From Hoplostethus atlanticus (taxonomy: Eukaryota > Chordata > Actinopteri > Trachichthyiformes > Trachichthyidae), in the NCBI GenBank assembly GCA_034670405.1, contig JAXDDX010000024.1:1929501-1993500 (forward strand): a stretch of 64,000 bases of DNA, in the 5' to 3' direction. The notes below the pieces were generated by a model. The model saw nothing but the letters and a program-made list of their open reading frames with translations. It made no database searches and was not told the origin of the DNA. Numbering within the stretch: the first letter of the stretch is position 1; each line of letters opens with the position of its first letter. A program made the translations under genes and the position numbers. Positions 28,339 through 41,248 of this stretch are shown one piece after another.

Positions 28339-29040
28339 TTAATCGGTTATGCTGTGAGATTTATGGCCTGTTTTCACATTAAGCATGTTATGTGTACAAT
28401 GACACCACAACGCTTTATTGCGAAATACCTCCCTGCTTACAATAAAACAAGTGTTCCATTTTTCCCTCTTCAAAGAATCTGGTCTGCTGCAGGGAAGGAA
28501 ATGCAATTATAGAACAATAATAATATTCTAAATGTAAAAAGGAGGAGAAATGGGGGGGAAATGGCTAATGGGCACTCAGCCTGGTATTCCTGTCTGTGAG
28601 ATTTACGTTTGGCGCCCAGTCGATTCCAGAGCTCTCCAACTCATCTGGGCTCAGCTTCCTGTGTGTTATTACCTATCAAAAGGTTCATAGTTTTTATGAA
28701 GTTCTTTACAGAGCGTTGGACGAAGGGAAAAACTAGTTTAACGGCTTGCTAAGTCAAGGCACGGCCTCACAAGATTCCTCTAGTTCTTTGAGAATGTCTG
28801 CAAATGTGAAACACATGTGCTTTGATGGCATTGATCCATTTATTATTAGTTTGTTTTGAATTAGGCTTTTGATTGCAGGATTGTAGGAGGCTTTCACTAT
28901 CCATTATAATCTGGATTTGACATAACACGCTGTGCGTTCTTGAGAGCTGCTCTTGCACACCTTTCACAGGAAGTCTCCGAGGTTAGCTGATATTATTGGT
29001 AATCATAAGAACATGCTGTGGCTTGTTGGATTTTACAGTG

Positions 29041-29240
29041 AATTTTCTTTTCCCTCGCCGCCCTCCAGGGAGGTCAAAGCATGGGGTCAGCTACACAACA
29101 AGGCCCCTGGACCAGGTAAGGATTCAGTGTCTTGCCCAAGGACACTTCAGCAGGGAGGATGCTTGCCAACACAGAGGTTGTACCTGTGTCATCTGGTGGA
29201 TGGATGGTCTCTTTAACTACTAGGCCACCTGTTGCCCAAA
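29041..29240 (+). mobile_element. Retroposon (SINE/LINE-tail) fragment
   Basis: Contains CAGTGTCTTGCCCAAGGACA, then CTTCAGCAGGGAGGATGCTTG and a GTACCTGTGTCATCTGG...TAACTACTAGGCCACCTG tail. This arrangement recurs throughout fish genomes in non-LTR retroposons. Exact family not determined. Confidence 0.55.
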
Positions 29241-29559
29241 ATTTCCCATTGGCCTTCTACATAGACATAGAAAGTTAAATTCTTCAATTCAATAAATAGG
29301 GCAGCATCTGTTGCACCTGTGATGCCGATAATTAGAGCTCCTTCAGAAGCATTTCAGGTCTTTCAAACTGAGCCTCCACTGTTGAACACTCCCTGGTCAG
29401 CCTGGCAAATTGTGGCAATGTTGCAGCCCATTTGCTGTTCCTTGCACAATAGCAGGTAGCCATTCAAAGTGGCAGCATGGTCACAAGTAATAAGCCATTG
29501 GTGATTGGGCCTCCTCAGGTTGGATTTATTTTAATTCACTAATCCTGTAATGGTGGAGC

Positions 29560-30180
29560 CATGTCTCCTGGCTGTGGGGCTCCTTACCCACAGAGTGACA
29601 GGGCCCAGCCATGGCCAGCCTGTCTCTCTGCCTCACCAGAGAACTCACAGAGCCACTAAGCGGCATTTGACTCCTTAAGCTCCTAGAGGACTAAGGTTAG
29701 GGGCTGACGGGGGTGGAGGGGATAGAGGAAGGATGGAGGGCAGTTGGTTGGTGTGCTGGTGGTGGTGTTGAAGCAGGAGGAGGGAGGAGTGGTGTGTTGG
29801 AGGCCTAACAGACGAAACATTCACCCAAAAAGTGCATCGCTTGGACTAATGGGGAAATTATTTATGAACTATTTGCAGTGCACCTGAAAATACCTCCAGT
29901 GAAATTATGTTTGGCAACCTGAACTGCTTTGAAGTCAATGGAGTGGCAATAAAAATTAGGCCTTCATTAGAGAGCTGGGCCTTTCAAACTGAATTGGCCT
30001 AGTCTCGGCGGGTCAGGGGCATTTAGGCAGCGCTCCCCTTCCTTTGGCTCTGGCAGCCACAGACACATGGAAGCAATTTGCCTGATTCTCTGCTGTTTTT
30101 ATGATTTTCCCCTTTAATTTTTTTCTCGCTGCACTGCACTCCTTTTATGTTGCATTTAGGAAATTAACACTAACCGACAA
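29560..30180. promoter_or_regulatory. Candidate conserved non-coding element
   Basis: Unique sequence including AATGTTTGGCAACCTGAAC, GCAATAAAAATTAGGCCTTC and AACTGAATTGGCCTAGTC, with no simple repeats in the right two thirds. TTGGCAACC resembles an NFI or RFX half-site. Composition-based. Confidence 0.3.
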
Positions 30181-30589
30181 ATTACTTTGTAAATAAAAGG
30201 GGTATAGCTTTAGAATGTTGAAATCAGGAGTAGCCCAAGGGCCAGTGTTCTCCCAGCAACAAAGAAATCCTTGATAACTGTTTAGATATGCCAGCCCACA
30301 GCCTGGCTTTATTTTATCAAGTGCACATAATTTTTCAATTGAATTAAATGTAAGGCATTAATTTCCCTTGTGTGCAGAAGTTGCGCTACATGTCCACTCA
30401 GAAAATAGTGCACTAGACAAAGAAAAAAAAGAAAAGCCCTTGAAGGGATGTGGGGGTCATTTGTAAACTACTTTAAGTTTTGGTCAAGCACAGGCAAATC
30501 TCATTCACAAAAAAATGAAGGGGGGGGGGGGCAACTGAAATGAAAGTCTCTAATCTTCAGAAAACCAGATGCACCAAAGTGGAAGGGAT

Positions 30590-30960
30590 TGTAATCTGCA
30601 GAGATGTAAGCTAATTACTTAATCACTTACATTCGTAAATCTTATTATTGTAAAAGAAATTGCTGTAGTGATTAAATTACTGATATTTATCTCCTAATGG
30701 CGCTGATTAGGAGGTGATGCTAATCTGTCATTCTGAAAGCCTGATATTAACGGCATCAATCTAACAAAACAATAAACACTTAATATGAAAGAGATGTTTT
30801 GTGCACTGGGGGACCAGATGGCCTGCTTTAGCGAGGAATGTGCAATATTCTGGTCTGCTCGGCTACACCGCTAATGATGGGAACCACAAACTGTTGACTT
30901 TTTTAATTGAGTTGTTTTGCCCCATTAACCCTTTGTCTGACACAGCAAACACATGAGATG
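30590..30960. promoter_or_regulatory. Candidate conserved non-coding element
   Basis: AT-rich unique block: AGCTAATTACTTAATCACTT, GTGATTAAATTACTGATA, CTAATGGCGCTGATTAGG and GATGCTAATCTGTC. It has many homeodomain cores and no repeats. Composition-based. Confidence 0.35.
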
Positions 30961-31178
30961 GGAACAACAAGAGTTTTGCTTTTTACTAAAATGGAAACCG
31001 TCCATAGATGTACTCTCATCTGTGCAGTTATTTGAGCGTCACACTGTCGTTCTAATGTAGCTAAACGTCTAGTTGGCTGCAGTATATTACAACTTTGAGC
31101 ACCTTCTAATAGGTGGTCAGGTCAGACAAGACAGGAAAAGAGAAATTTTAGAAACAGTAGAAGAATGGCCAACAATAA

Positions 31179-31189
31179 TGAAGATAGAC

Positions 31190-31252
<63 letters not shown>

Positions 31253-31269
31253 CAGATAGATAGATAGAT

Positions 31270-31315
<46 letters not shown>

Positions 31316-31348
31316 CAGATAGATAGATAGACAGATAGATAGATAGAT
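31179..31348 (+). repeat. (GATA)n microsatellite, about 170 bp
   Basis: Near-perfect GATA units interrupted by GACA and one GAT. Long open frames of YLSI repeats on the opposite strand are artefacts of this array. Confidence 0.95.
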
Positions 31349-31425
31349 GTGTTTGTGATGGACTGGCGACCTGTCCAGAGTGTTTCCCTGCCTTCTGCCC
31401 AATGCATGCTGGGATAGGCTCCCTG
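31349..31425 (+). mobile_element. Non-LTR retroposon 3' tail next to a (GATA)n array
   Basis: GATGGACTGGCGACCTGTCC followed by GCCCAATGCATGCTGGGATAGGCTCC is the widespread fish retroposon tail. Such tails typically end in, or seed, tetranucleotide arrays, as seen here with (GATA)n directly on its left. Confidence 0.6.
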
Positions 31426-32504
31426 AATAGGAATAAACAGGTAAAGAAAACAAATCAATGGATGTAATCGCGCTATAGGGACCTGATCAGATGAGTGTGA
31501 AATTCATATGGTATTCTCAAACACAAACTAGTTTTCTGTCCTCACCCTGAGTTTGGCATATTTTGTGCACCTATTCTAAATGCTTTGAAAAATCCCAAAC
31601 TGCGGAAGTGTGTGAAGCTATTCTCCAGTGCTTGTCTCTAATACTACAGAAGTAGCTATAAATTATGCATCAGGAATATGTATATGTATTGACTTTAATA
31701 AGAGCTATTTCCTTCATGCTGGCTTTTGTACCTGCTGAAGAATCACTGGGGTGCATCCTAAACCTAGACACGCTCCTCTCCTCCGCTCACGCACACACTC
31801 TATTGACTTTCAGCTGAGGGAAATGAAACAAAAAGAGCATAATTAAAATAATAATAAAGTCTCCTCTTGTTTGGGGGGGTTCGGTTGCCATGGATATTTT
31901 TTCACAGTTGCATTTGATTACGTCGGAGGAATTTGCAGGGACTGTCGAAGAGCGTTAGTGTAAATAAGTAAACCCTGCTTTGTTGGACTGTGATATCTAA
32001 TCAAGTCAGCACTGACAGGAGTTCTCTCTCTCTTTTTCTCTCTCCTTCTCTCTGACTCTCTCTCTTTTTCTCTGATCTCTGACGTGACATTCCATCGAGT
32101 GTTAGCACTGAATACTTGATGACAGAGAAAAACAACAATGCCGCTGATTTTACCAGTGAAACAACGAGCTCGGGGCCCCGCAACACACACACACACCGAA
32201 CAATATTCACAAGCAAACAATATGTTACTTTGTTTCACTCCAATCCATATTCCCCCCGCCGCCTGCACCGCCATGTCCCGCTGCCCCAACCCCGAATGAG
32301 GTTTAGCGTGCTTTGCCTGTCATTCGCCCGCTTTCCCGTCCTGTTTTTTTGGCTAGTTGGCCTCTAGTGCTTTGTGTCTATGAATGCTAACTTGCCTCGC
32401 CTTGCCCTGGGCGAGAAAAGAAAGAGACTATACATGGTGTTTGGCCATTCTGCTCTGGTAATCTCTCTGGAAACCTCAGACAATAACATGCATAGACTCA
32501 CAGA

Positions 32505-32549
<45 letters not shown>

Positions 32550-34729
32550 ACAGCCAGACTGTGGTCTCAGTGGCACCTGTTGTCAAAAGCGAATAACTCT
32601 GTCTTTCCTATACGCGCGTTGGCCATGTGGTGCCCTTCTCAGTGAGAGGCAAGCTAAAATGACTGTTGACACAAGAAGACAGCGAACTCACTGCTCTGAC
32701 ATGGACTGTACCTCTCTCGGTCCCCCGTGTCATTATAGCACAATACACTGCACAATCAACATTCTTCATACAAGTGTTAGCAGAAAGGAGGGGGGATGGG
32801 GGGGGTGGGGTCAATCAGTGTCCTGAACTGTGAAAACCACAAAGTAGATGTCATCAAACAAAAATGCTTAGGTATACGTGGCGAAAGACGGATGCTAAAC
32901 AGAGGGGGGGGGGGGGGGGCAGGGCACTATTAAGATGACATCAGGGACAACCTCTCAACAGCTGCATGGGAGTGCTGTCTGTTATGGAGGAGGGAAAATG
33001 GAGGGCAATACAAGGGAACACTGATAGACTAACAGCAACAAGCGGAGTCGAGTCATCACCAGCCTGACCATGTGCTGATTGAGCCCGGCTCTTTTTTAAC
33101 CAGCAGGGCCTTTGGAGACCCGGTACTTGGCAGCGCGGGGTCACACGAGTACCCCCGGAGACATGCCGCTTCAAAAAAAACTTCTCCCCGCCTTACGGAG
33201 CAACTGCGCTGTTACGTGGAATGGGTCTCACTGAGACTCCCTTAGTCGTGGTGGGACCTCTTCTGATTGAGTTAACAGCTGGGATATGACATCAGCCAGA
33301 GTGTTGGCCATGTTTTCACTCACTGGAGCAATTCTGTTCTTTAAAAGGTTCCATCAGTACCACTCCGGCGAGTTGCAGAGAGTTGCTTTTCATCTCTTTG
33401 GCTGTGCGATCCGCCAGCTGGTCAGAGTGCCCCGTGGTAAGAGGGAGAGAGAGACGCCAGAGTGCTGTACTCATAAGTGGCTCATTGTCTTTATACGAAC
33501 AGAAGTGCACATGTGAGACGTGAGCGCACACACACACACACACACACACACAGACAAATTTATATGACAATTTGAATCGTTTTGAGAAAAGGTTTTCCCC
33601 TTAATTTCCACTCTGTATAACTAAAACCAAATGGCACCTATCTCTCTCACCTATGATGAAAAATGGCTTTCATGTGTGGGAGATGTTTTGGCAACATTTC
33701 CCAAAGTTTGGTTTGACCTCTGCGCAGGTACTTGTGAATGAATTTTCATGAGTGGTGTTGAGCAGTGCAGCGCTTTGGATTCAGCCTCCAGTCACAGTTT
33801 CCAACGGGGGCCTCTTAAAAATACTAAACTCAACGTCCTCTGAGTGCATACTGTGATTTAGCACATAAAAAAAATCCCTTTTCACCCTGTCTTCTGTCCA
33901 AGTATCTTTCCACTGTGACACCGAGGGACCAATTGAGACAGAAATCTATTTGCACTGCTCTGTGGTGTGTATGTCTGTGCTGAAGAGAAAGCACACACTG
34001 CCTGGAGTGAGTAAATCACCAGGGTGGAAGAAAAGAATGGTGGAAAAAAAAAAAAAAAAAACGGGCGAAACGCGGCTACAAAGCAGCTTATCACGCTTAG
34101 CATGTGCTTATAGGCCTCGTGCCTCTGCGTCGGCTGCTGAGAGATTGAGTTGCGCTATTTGAACGGGTTCAGACTGATGGTGAGTCTGGGGTATTCTGAT
34201 GAAATACGGTGACACACTCAAACTCACAAGGAGGCCTGCTATTTGGGCTGCTCTCTCAGAAAAGGGGAAAAAAATCAATTCCTTAGAAAGATATGCATTC
34301 TGATTATTGATATTATAAACACAATAATCACTGTTGCAGGCTTGCAGTAACTGTTTAGCGGACTGGATTAACAGTCAGATATTGAGGAATCAATGCAATC
34401 TATATCAGTTATAGTATTGGCTGCAAAATCAATCAGTAGTTAGACTTCTCTGAGAGTGGGTTGATGTTGCAGGTACGGTACGATTCTTCTGCCCCCTCAG
34501 CTTTAAGAGGCTGTGGCAGGTTCTCACAACATGCTATCCGTCCCATGGAGGTTAAGGGGAATCAGCAGCATTGTGACTGTCTAGGCCAGGCTAAGCTTCT
34601 CTTTGTTTCCTTGCCAAAACAGGACTCACGGAGTAGTCCCATGTTACCCAGGCCCATTCTCACGTCGTTGCCCTGTCATACAGAATAAAGGGCTTCGATC
34701 AGAACCACGGTGTTGCAGACTGATCAAGG

Positions 34730-34731
<2 letters not shown>

Positions 34732-34790
<59 letters not shown>
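34732..34790 (+). repeat. (GA)n microsatellite
   Basis: About 29 perfect GA units. Confidence 0.95.
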
Positions 34791-34793
<3 letters not shown>

Positions 34794-35179
34794 CTCACCT
34801 GCATGGAGTACTTTAATAGTTCTGCCCAGGAAGAGAAAAGGGAAATAATTATTGTTTTGTCTTTAGTGAAAGTTGCTCTGAAATCTGTGACACTACTCAT
34901 TGAATAAATACATACTCACTAAAGAGTAAACCTTTAAGACTTTAGGTCTATCTTAGCTGGCCAGACATCAGCAGTTGTTCCTCTGTAAGGAGAAAGTGCC
35001 TGTTGGTTTCCTCTGCCAGAACAATATCCAATTATTATTAATAATTGTCTCTTCTTTGACTGTGACACAAAGGATACAGAAAGGCTTTACCCCCCCCAAC
35101 ATACACACACATTTTTTTCTCCCTCCTTCTTTTTCAAATTTGGAAACTACATCTCAGACAGGCTTAATATGGAGCTGAG

Positions 35180-35700
35180 AAATGTTTCAAATGCGCTGCT
35201 TCTGCGACACTTTGATCCAGGGAAAGTTTTACAAATTCTATATGTTGAGAGCGGCCCTCAGCCAGGCCTCCCACCCTGCCACCCTCGCACCATCGGCCCC
35301 CGTCAGCCCCCTGGTTCATTAGCCGACCTTTAGCCGCCGAACAACAATTAGGCCTGTCATGCGCTCGCTAGCTTGACTCTGCCACGGCGACTCTGCAGCG
35401 AGGAATAGTTCCTGACTAATGATTGGCTAAAGAGACCTGACAGCATGTTACAGCCACAGCTGTAATTGAATACAAGCGCTAACAAGCCTTTGAACGAGAG
35501 GAAGAAATATTTCATAAGCTTGATGCAATTTGGTGGGTGCGTGCAATAAAAATAATGAATGTGCTCCCTTCACATTTTTAACATGTATCTGACGCTTTTT
35601 GGAAATAATAACAAAGCAAGACGGACACAGACAGTGAATCATTTGAAGATTCTTTCCCTTCCATGTGGCACAATTGTTTCCTGCCATTTAGTAGCTGTTT
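35180..35700. promoter_or_regulatory. Candidate conserved non-coding element
   Basis: A GC-rich half (GCACCATCGGCCCCCGTCAG, TTAGCCGACCTTTAGCCGCC) joins an AT-rich half (CTAATGATTGGCTAAAG, CAGCTGTAATTGAATAC, AATAAAAATAATGAATG). Repeat-free, with CCAAT/ATTGG and E-box (CAGCTG) motifs. Composition-based inference. Confidence 0.35.
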
Positions 35701-37289
35701 ACATACCGATGTGTTCTTTTTTCAGCTTTTTTTAACAAGATTGATGTTTTGTTCTTGGAAACAGCCTGTGATTTGTTGAGCACGGGGCCCTTGACAAGCA
35801 GCCTATTTGCCCATGGACAGTGCACAATCCAGGTTCTACTCCTGTGAATGGGTCATTATGTTATGTGTACATCAGGCAGCGCTCGGTCCGTTGTGGCACC
35901 AATGGAGACTTGTCTGCTCACAGCATCTCCTGCCCAGCCAAGCTTGCATAGTTCATGTGCTTTTCAAGCACACATTCCCAAGAAATCCAGCTATTTAAAA
36001 ACACATATTAATCAGAACGCACTAGAAACAAATATTTAGAGTATCTATTAATAATCCATAATCCATCATAATAATATACCCTTTGTGAATAATTTTGCTA
36101 TGTCATTTGCAGGGCAAAACAAATATGCTCTCTAAAATTAGCAAAAGTTGGAATGGAGCGAGAGAGAAAAGTTTTCTGCGCTCACTGTGGCCAAAATTGG
36201 GACAAGAAGAAAAAAGTGGACTTCAAAAGCGAACACAATATCAGAGTCCAGTAATCAGGACGTCCACATTAGACAAATGTCACAGGGCCTGCAAATGAAA
36301 GGCTCAACTGATGAATTGGACCAAATTACACTGAAAAACAATCAAATATTAAAAGAGGGCACACCACTTTCCCCTCTGACATCAAGGGTACACAGCAAGT
36401 AATCACCCAACTGAAACGTTCATCATTGCCTCCATTTAGTGTAAGAGTAATAAAAGACATGTCAGACTGGGAGAAGAGTCCCAGCCTGGCCTCTCATTAC
36501 CCACGGGGGACAGGGAGACTTTTGGCCCTAATAAGGACATGATTTAGGCAAATCAGGTCGTTAGGATAATGGGGCTGCTGATAATAAGGCACTTTCTTCT
36601 TGTTTGTTTTCCTATTTTGTGTCATATTTTCCCTACATCGCCACTGATGACCGAAAATAGAGAGCATCTTATCGGTTCCTGTCTTTGATTTTAATTCTCA
36701 GAGCAGAGCACCCGTGCTGTGTGCTTTGAATTCACCAGGGATGAACCAAGACGGGGTCTGAATTTTTAAACAAGGTCCTCTTTGCAGCTTATTTTATAGG
36801 ATTACCACTGTCTTTGTGTGGGGGCAGTCTATGGAAGTAATTACCTGTGAGACTGCAACTTGGTTAAAGTAGGTTAATGCCTGAAAGTTGTAGGTACTTT
36901 CTTCAAGTGCAATTGGTTTGGCACAGCAGGTGAGGACTTTGGTGTGTGTGTGTGTGTGTATGTGTGTTTATTCTATGAAGGGCTTTAGGAAGTCATGAAC
37001 AAAGAACAAAGACCACTAGAGTGGATCTATTTGTCCAGTTTAATATTGTTGATAACTGGATGATAGTGGATGCACTAAAACTAAAAGTTAAAGCCCCAAT
37101 TCATATATATATATATATATATACACTATATATGTTAGGTATATTGCTTATGGATATAAATGTATTGATTATTGAAGGTCATGGTATGCAGATGGAAAAT
37201 AAACTATTTTATCTCTCAGATATTATCAAAACTAAAAAAAACAACAACCCCAAATTCGCCCGTCTTACGGTTAGCCCTTGTGTTTAGAG
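35701..37289. other. Non-coding, with one enhancer-like patch
   Basis: 36380-36800 is repeat-free with GGCCCTAATAAGGACATG and GGATAATGGGGCTGCTGATA motifs and might be regulatory. The rest is unique AT-rich sequence with short (GT)n (36940-36966) and (AT)n (37106-37124). No exon seen. Confidence 0.5.
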
Positions 37290-37557
37290 ATAATAAATAA
37301 ACCCTGTGTCTCATGAAGTCTCCTGAAGTCAATCAAAAGCCAGTGGTGCTGACATGAATCACACAAGGGTCTGATCAAAGGCCAGATTGCCTGCTGGAGC
37401 TACCGACATGACGCCCTCGTGGCCCGACGACGGGGCCAGCACCGAGCAACAGGTCGGGTAATTATCAGCCAAGTGTGTCTGAGACCTTCTACTGCTCGTT
37501 GCGGCTCGCGGTGTCTTATCCTGTCTCTTTTTTCTTACTTACATTCCCACAGAGATG

Positions 37558-37609
<52 letters not shown>

Positions 37610-38280
37610 AAGACAAAGATGGAGATGGCGCAACAGGGAGACGCAGGTGACACGGTAGCCTCTTTGCCACAGACGAAGGCAAGGGGGGAGAAAAGACAGA
37701 ATTAATTTGACAATGAAGAAGTGACAGCCGTTCCTGTCCTTTGCCGCTGTGCTAAACCCCCCCCCCCCCCCCCCCCCCCCACACACACACACAACCAACT
37801 CTTCTCTCTAATTGCACGGTGGACATCTCTGAGCACGTTGGGGAATTACAGCGACGATCTGGCACAGATTAACAGTCCCACTATGCTTTGTTGCTGCTTT
37901 ATTTGCATGATAATTAGTTGGTGGCAGTGTGTTTCCTGATTTATTTATTATTTCACAACTATAGGTACACAGGGAGAGGGGGAGAGCGAGCTAGAGAGAG
38001 AGAGAGAGAGAGAACTGCATGCATTAATTAAAGTGATTAAAGGATCGACTGAACTTTGCCTTGATGTGTTTATTCAATTAATAAGCAAAGTGGCAGATGA
38101 GTGTTTGACTTTTATAACAATTAATTCCACTGTTTTCGTTCATTTAGGCTCATTCATCTTACACTCATCTTCTTCAACCATCGCATCAATCTTCCCAGAA
38201 AATTCAATCCTATCCCATCTTCAATTCTTAATCAAATTCTTTGAGTAATAATGTGTGTTTGAATTACAAGTTAATTAAGG
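37290..38280. promoter_or_regulatory. Candidate conserved non-coding cluster split by a GA array
   Basis: The left block (37290-37480) and right block (37800-38280) are unique. The right block includes TTTGCATGATAATTAGTTGG, GCATTAATTAAAGTGATTAA and TATTCAATTAATAAGCAAAG. The GA and poly-C/CA arrays lie between. Composition-based. Confidence 0.35.
37559..37608 (+). repeat. (GA)n microsatellite
   Basis: Near-perfect GA run with one CAGA. A poly-C/(CA)n tract follows at 37757-37793. Confidence 0.95.
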
Positions 38281-39135
38281 GTTTTTTATAGTCAAGCTCA
38301 CTCAGATCTACTTTTTATTGTTCTATCTTCCTTCTAAATAATTGTCTTGATTTTGTATTTCTCCCTTTTGAGATTCTGATAATATTAGTGGTTTGAACAT
38401 GTGGTTGGTCTCAATTTATATTATCTGAGCACGTGGATTATAAATCGACTCCACGGGACCTTCTCAAAAATAGATTGTTGATTACGCATTATTTTGACAA
38501 ATCAGCATGTCCTATAATGGTGAATCTAATATTTTTTGAATTCGGACAAACCCTGAACACAGGAGGAGAGAGAGAATGAGAAAAAAAGGCACCAGTATCC
38601 AGTCACAGCAGAAGGGTCGAGTGAGCCTTGGTAGTTCACTGCCCATCAAAATGTCTGTCTTTCTCTCCCCTGTCCTCTCTCCTCTCTCCTCTTGCTTCAT
38701 AAATCAGGGGACCAGGGGAGCAGCAGCGTAGTCCAGCCTGCGCCTCCCCCCCACCTCCTCTCCTCTTGGAGTATCAGAGGTTGGGGAGATTAAGCAGTTG
38801 GAGTTGAATGCTTGCAAAATTAAAACACCTCCTTATTGTCCGCCTCTGTGTCCGCCGTATTCCCACTGCGCTGTCCGGGGGAACAAAGGGAACCATCTAT
38901 TTCTGTGATAGAAGGCAACGGTTGGTAAGAGGTTTGATTTGAGTGGCGAGGATGCTATTTGCCTAGAGAGCGCCTGAGGATGAGGGCTGATCGGGCTGGC
39001 GATGGAATCAGGCTGTCAGCTGGCATCCAGCGATAATTGCTTCCCATGGCAGGACCCCCTCGGCCGGGAGAAGAGGAGCGCAGTGTGGAGAGGCAACGTG
39101 GGAATCCATTTTCACCACAGCCCAATCATAATTGT
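38281..39135. other. Unique non-coding sequence flanking the tandem duplication
   Basis: AT-rich on the left, GC-richer at 38840-39110 (CTGATCGGGCTGGCGATGGA, CAGCGATAATTGCTTCCC). Possibly regulatory. No exon. Confidence 0.45.
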
Positions 39136-40080
39136 TTTGTAAGCACGAGGATACTTGTTGCCAATCTGCGCGAGGGCCAGGCTCTGATTGACACTCATTG
39201 ACCAGAGAGACCAGGGGAGGGAAGGAGGGGAGGGAGGGGGTTTGGAAAGAGGGATTGCGGTGTGAATGTGCTTCTGAAGGCCTTGAGTATTACTCTTGAT
39301 TGTCACTCAAAGGTGAGAAGAGGAGAAGAGAGGGAGTAATGGGAAAGTGAGGGAGAAAGCAAGGGATGCGTTGTCCTGCACACATTCATCACAGGAGGAG
39401 GAGAGAAAGCAGAGTGGAGGAAGAGGCAGGAGGAGGACTGTGATTCCCTGCAATGTGTTGCTATAAATATTCTGTTTCTCTCCTGTTTATTTTACAGTAT
39501 TTATCCTCTCTAAATCTGAAGCATCTCCCTGGTGAATGATCACTTACACATGTCAATAAAGCAGTAACCCTGATAACAGGCAGCACAGGCAAACCCAATG
39601 ATTTTCTCTGTGCTACTCTTTAGGGACAAATGTATATTTTATCTACTTTAAGCTGCAGGAGAGCTATTGATTAGCATTTGACAACATCCTCTCTTTGAAA
39701 AGGCACAGATCCCTGTCTGCTCTATCGAAGAGATCCTTAAGATTGATTGTGATTACCATACACTTTATGGCTCAATTTACCCTCCCGGGCACAACTTAAT
39801 ATCTGAAACACATGGCTCTTGTGCTCTGTGAGAACAGCTTAGATCTTTCTGGCGAAAGCGCCCTGGGAACTTATCACTCACCTGTCCAAAGCTAATTCCG
39901 CCCAGTGTCAAGCATGGAATTGGATTTAAAGACAGAGAAGTTGCTTGGGTCCGTCTGCTGTCAGCGGGTCCCAGTGCCCCTTTCACATGTCACTTCAGCA
40001 CTGGGTTAACATGCTAAATCGCTAACAGGCTAAAGCACTATCACAGGCTATCCGAGGCCCTGGGCAAATCTCGGATGACA

Positions 40081-40172
40081 TTCTCTATTCCCTATATACC
40101 CCACTACTTTTGACCAGGGTCCCTGTGTCTCTCTAAGCAGAAGCAGCACATTGTATGGGGAATAGGAAGTCA
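40081..40172. mobile_element. Remnant of a palindromic fish MITE
   Basis: TATTCCCTATATACCCCACTACTTTTGACCAGGG on the left and CACATTGTATGGGGAATAGG on the right are partly inverted relative to each other. They match the general form of the common fish CTATTCCCTATATAGTGCAC elements. Degraded. Confidence 0.45.
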
Positions 40173-40824
40173 GTGGAGATCCTGACCCTGTGACAGTGAT
40201 GTCCTATTATTTGTCAGGCAGACATAGAAAGAAGGGCAGTGAGGAAACGGGATTGTTTTGCTACATAAACCCTTCACACTAAAAGGTACACTGATCACTG
40301 TACTGTAGATTTATACAGTATGTATGGTTTATTTTGACCAGGACGGATACAACCACAAAGCTGTTGTAGAAAAGTATAAAAGGTAACCTATCCTTAAACA
40401 AGCAGGTCATATTTAAAATGTCCGTGCGTTACACTGTGGTGTCCGTTTTGTGTGTTTTAACTAGAGCCCGCACCCAGAGAGCAGCGGCCATAACCATGGA
40501 ACGGCAGAGTAATTGCTGTGGTAACAGGCTTGTTTAGGGACCGGTCAGGGTCAAGGGTGAGGGATTATCCTGAAATATTTTTCCCGAGGAAAAATTGCTG
40601 CCTTAGTCTTCTACCTTGGCCTGCTTGCTGCTTAGCCTTGAGGCATTCAAATTGACAGGTCTCATTATCTGTGAACCCCCCAATATTCCCCTTCGTATTC
40701 CATGGCCTGTCAGTCTCCAACTGCCTGTCCATCTCACTGCTGCATCACCTCAGCACTCACTGACTGACAACCACCCTCTCCTCACCAGCTTATAGGTTGA
40801 GAACAACCTGGAGAGAGAGACCGT

Positions 40825-40898
40825 TGTGTGTGTGTGTGTGTGTGTGTATGTGTGTGTGTGTGTGTGTGCGTGTGCGTGTGTGTGCGTGTGCGTGTGTG
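40825..40898 (+). repeat. (TG)n microsatellite
   Basis: Alternating TG with occasional CG substitutions. It lies 140 bp left of a (CA)n array, so the two form an inverted pair. Confidence 0.95.
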
Positions 40899-41037
40899 AA
40901 GGCAGCCTGTATAGAGGACCCAGCTATCTGCTGACAATCTGACAGGGGTCCTCTTGTAAACAAACCACAACAACCAGTGTGATCTTACCTATAGCATTGT
41001 ACTGCAAATTGAAAGAAAGGAGGACTCAAACCCCTCA

Positions 41038-41039
<2 letters not shown>

Positions 41040-41075
<36 letters not shown>

Positions 41076-41183
41076 ATGCACACAGGCATGCACATACTGT
41101 GCACACACATAGATATACACACCCATTCACACACACACACATACATGCACACACGCACCCACCCACACACACACACCCCCACC

Positions 41184-41244
<61 letters not shown>
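41040..41244 (+). repeat. Compound (CA)n / (CCCA)n array
   Basis: About 205 bp of CA units with a (CCCA)n insert at about 41156-41191 and diverged ACATACAC segments. Long cysteine/valine or histidine/threonine open frames here are artefacts. Confidence 0.95.

Positions 41245-41248
<4 letters not shown>

Larger units (their letters stand above)
18661..29040. other. Gene desert segment: microsatellites plus unique sequence
   Basis: G25 at 19288, (CA)n at 19487-19516 and 20156-20182, C18 plus TC tract at 20881-20955, diverged CA at 21940-22065, (GA)n at 24453-24492 and GATA/GA at 28252-28338. Unique blocks with TAAT cores near 19840-20050 and 26560-26720 might be regulatory. No open frame matches a known family. 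Confidence 0.55.
30961..35179. other. Gene desert segment with microsatellites
   Basis: (GATA)n and retroposon tail (31179-31425), (CA)n at 32507-32548 and 33527-33552, G17 at 32903-32919, A17 near 34046-34063 and (GA)n at 34732-34790. No exon supported. Confidence 0.6.

Noticed and set aside
31117..31458. Long open frames of YLSI repeats on the minus strand
   Set aside because: Pure translation of the (GATA)n array. No start context, domain or splice signal.
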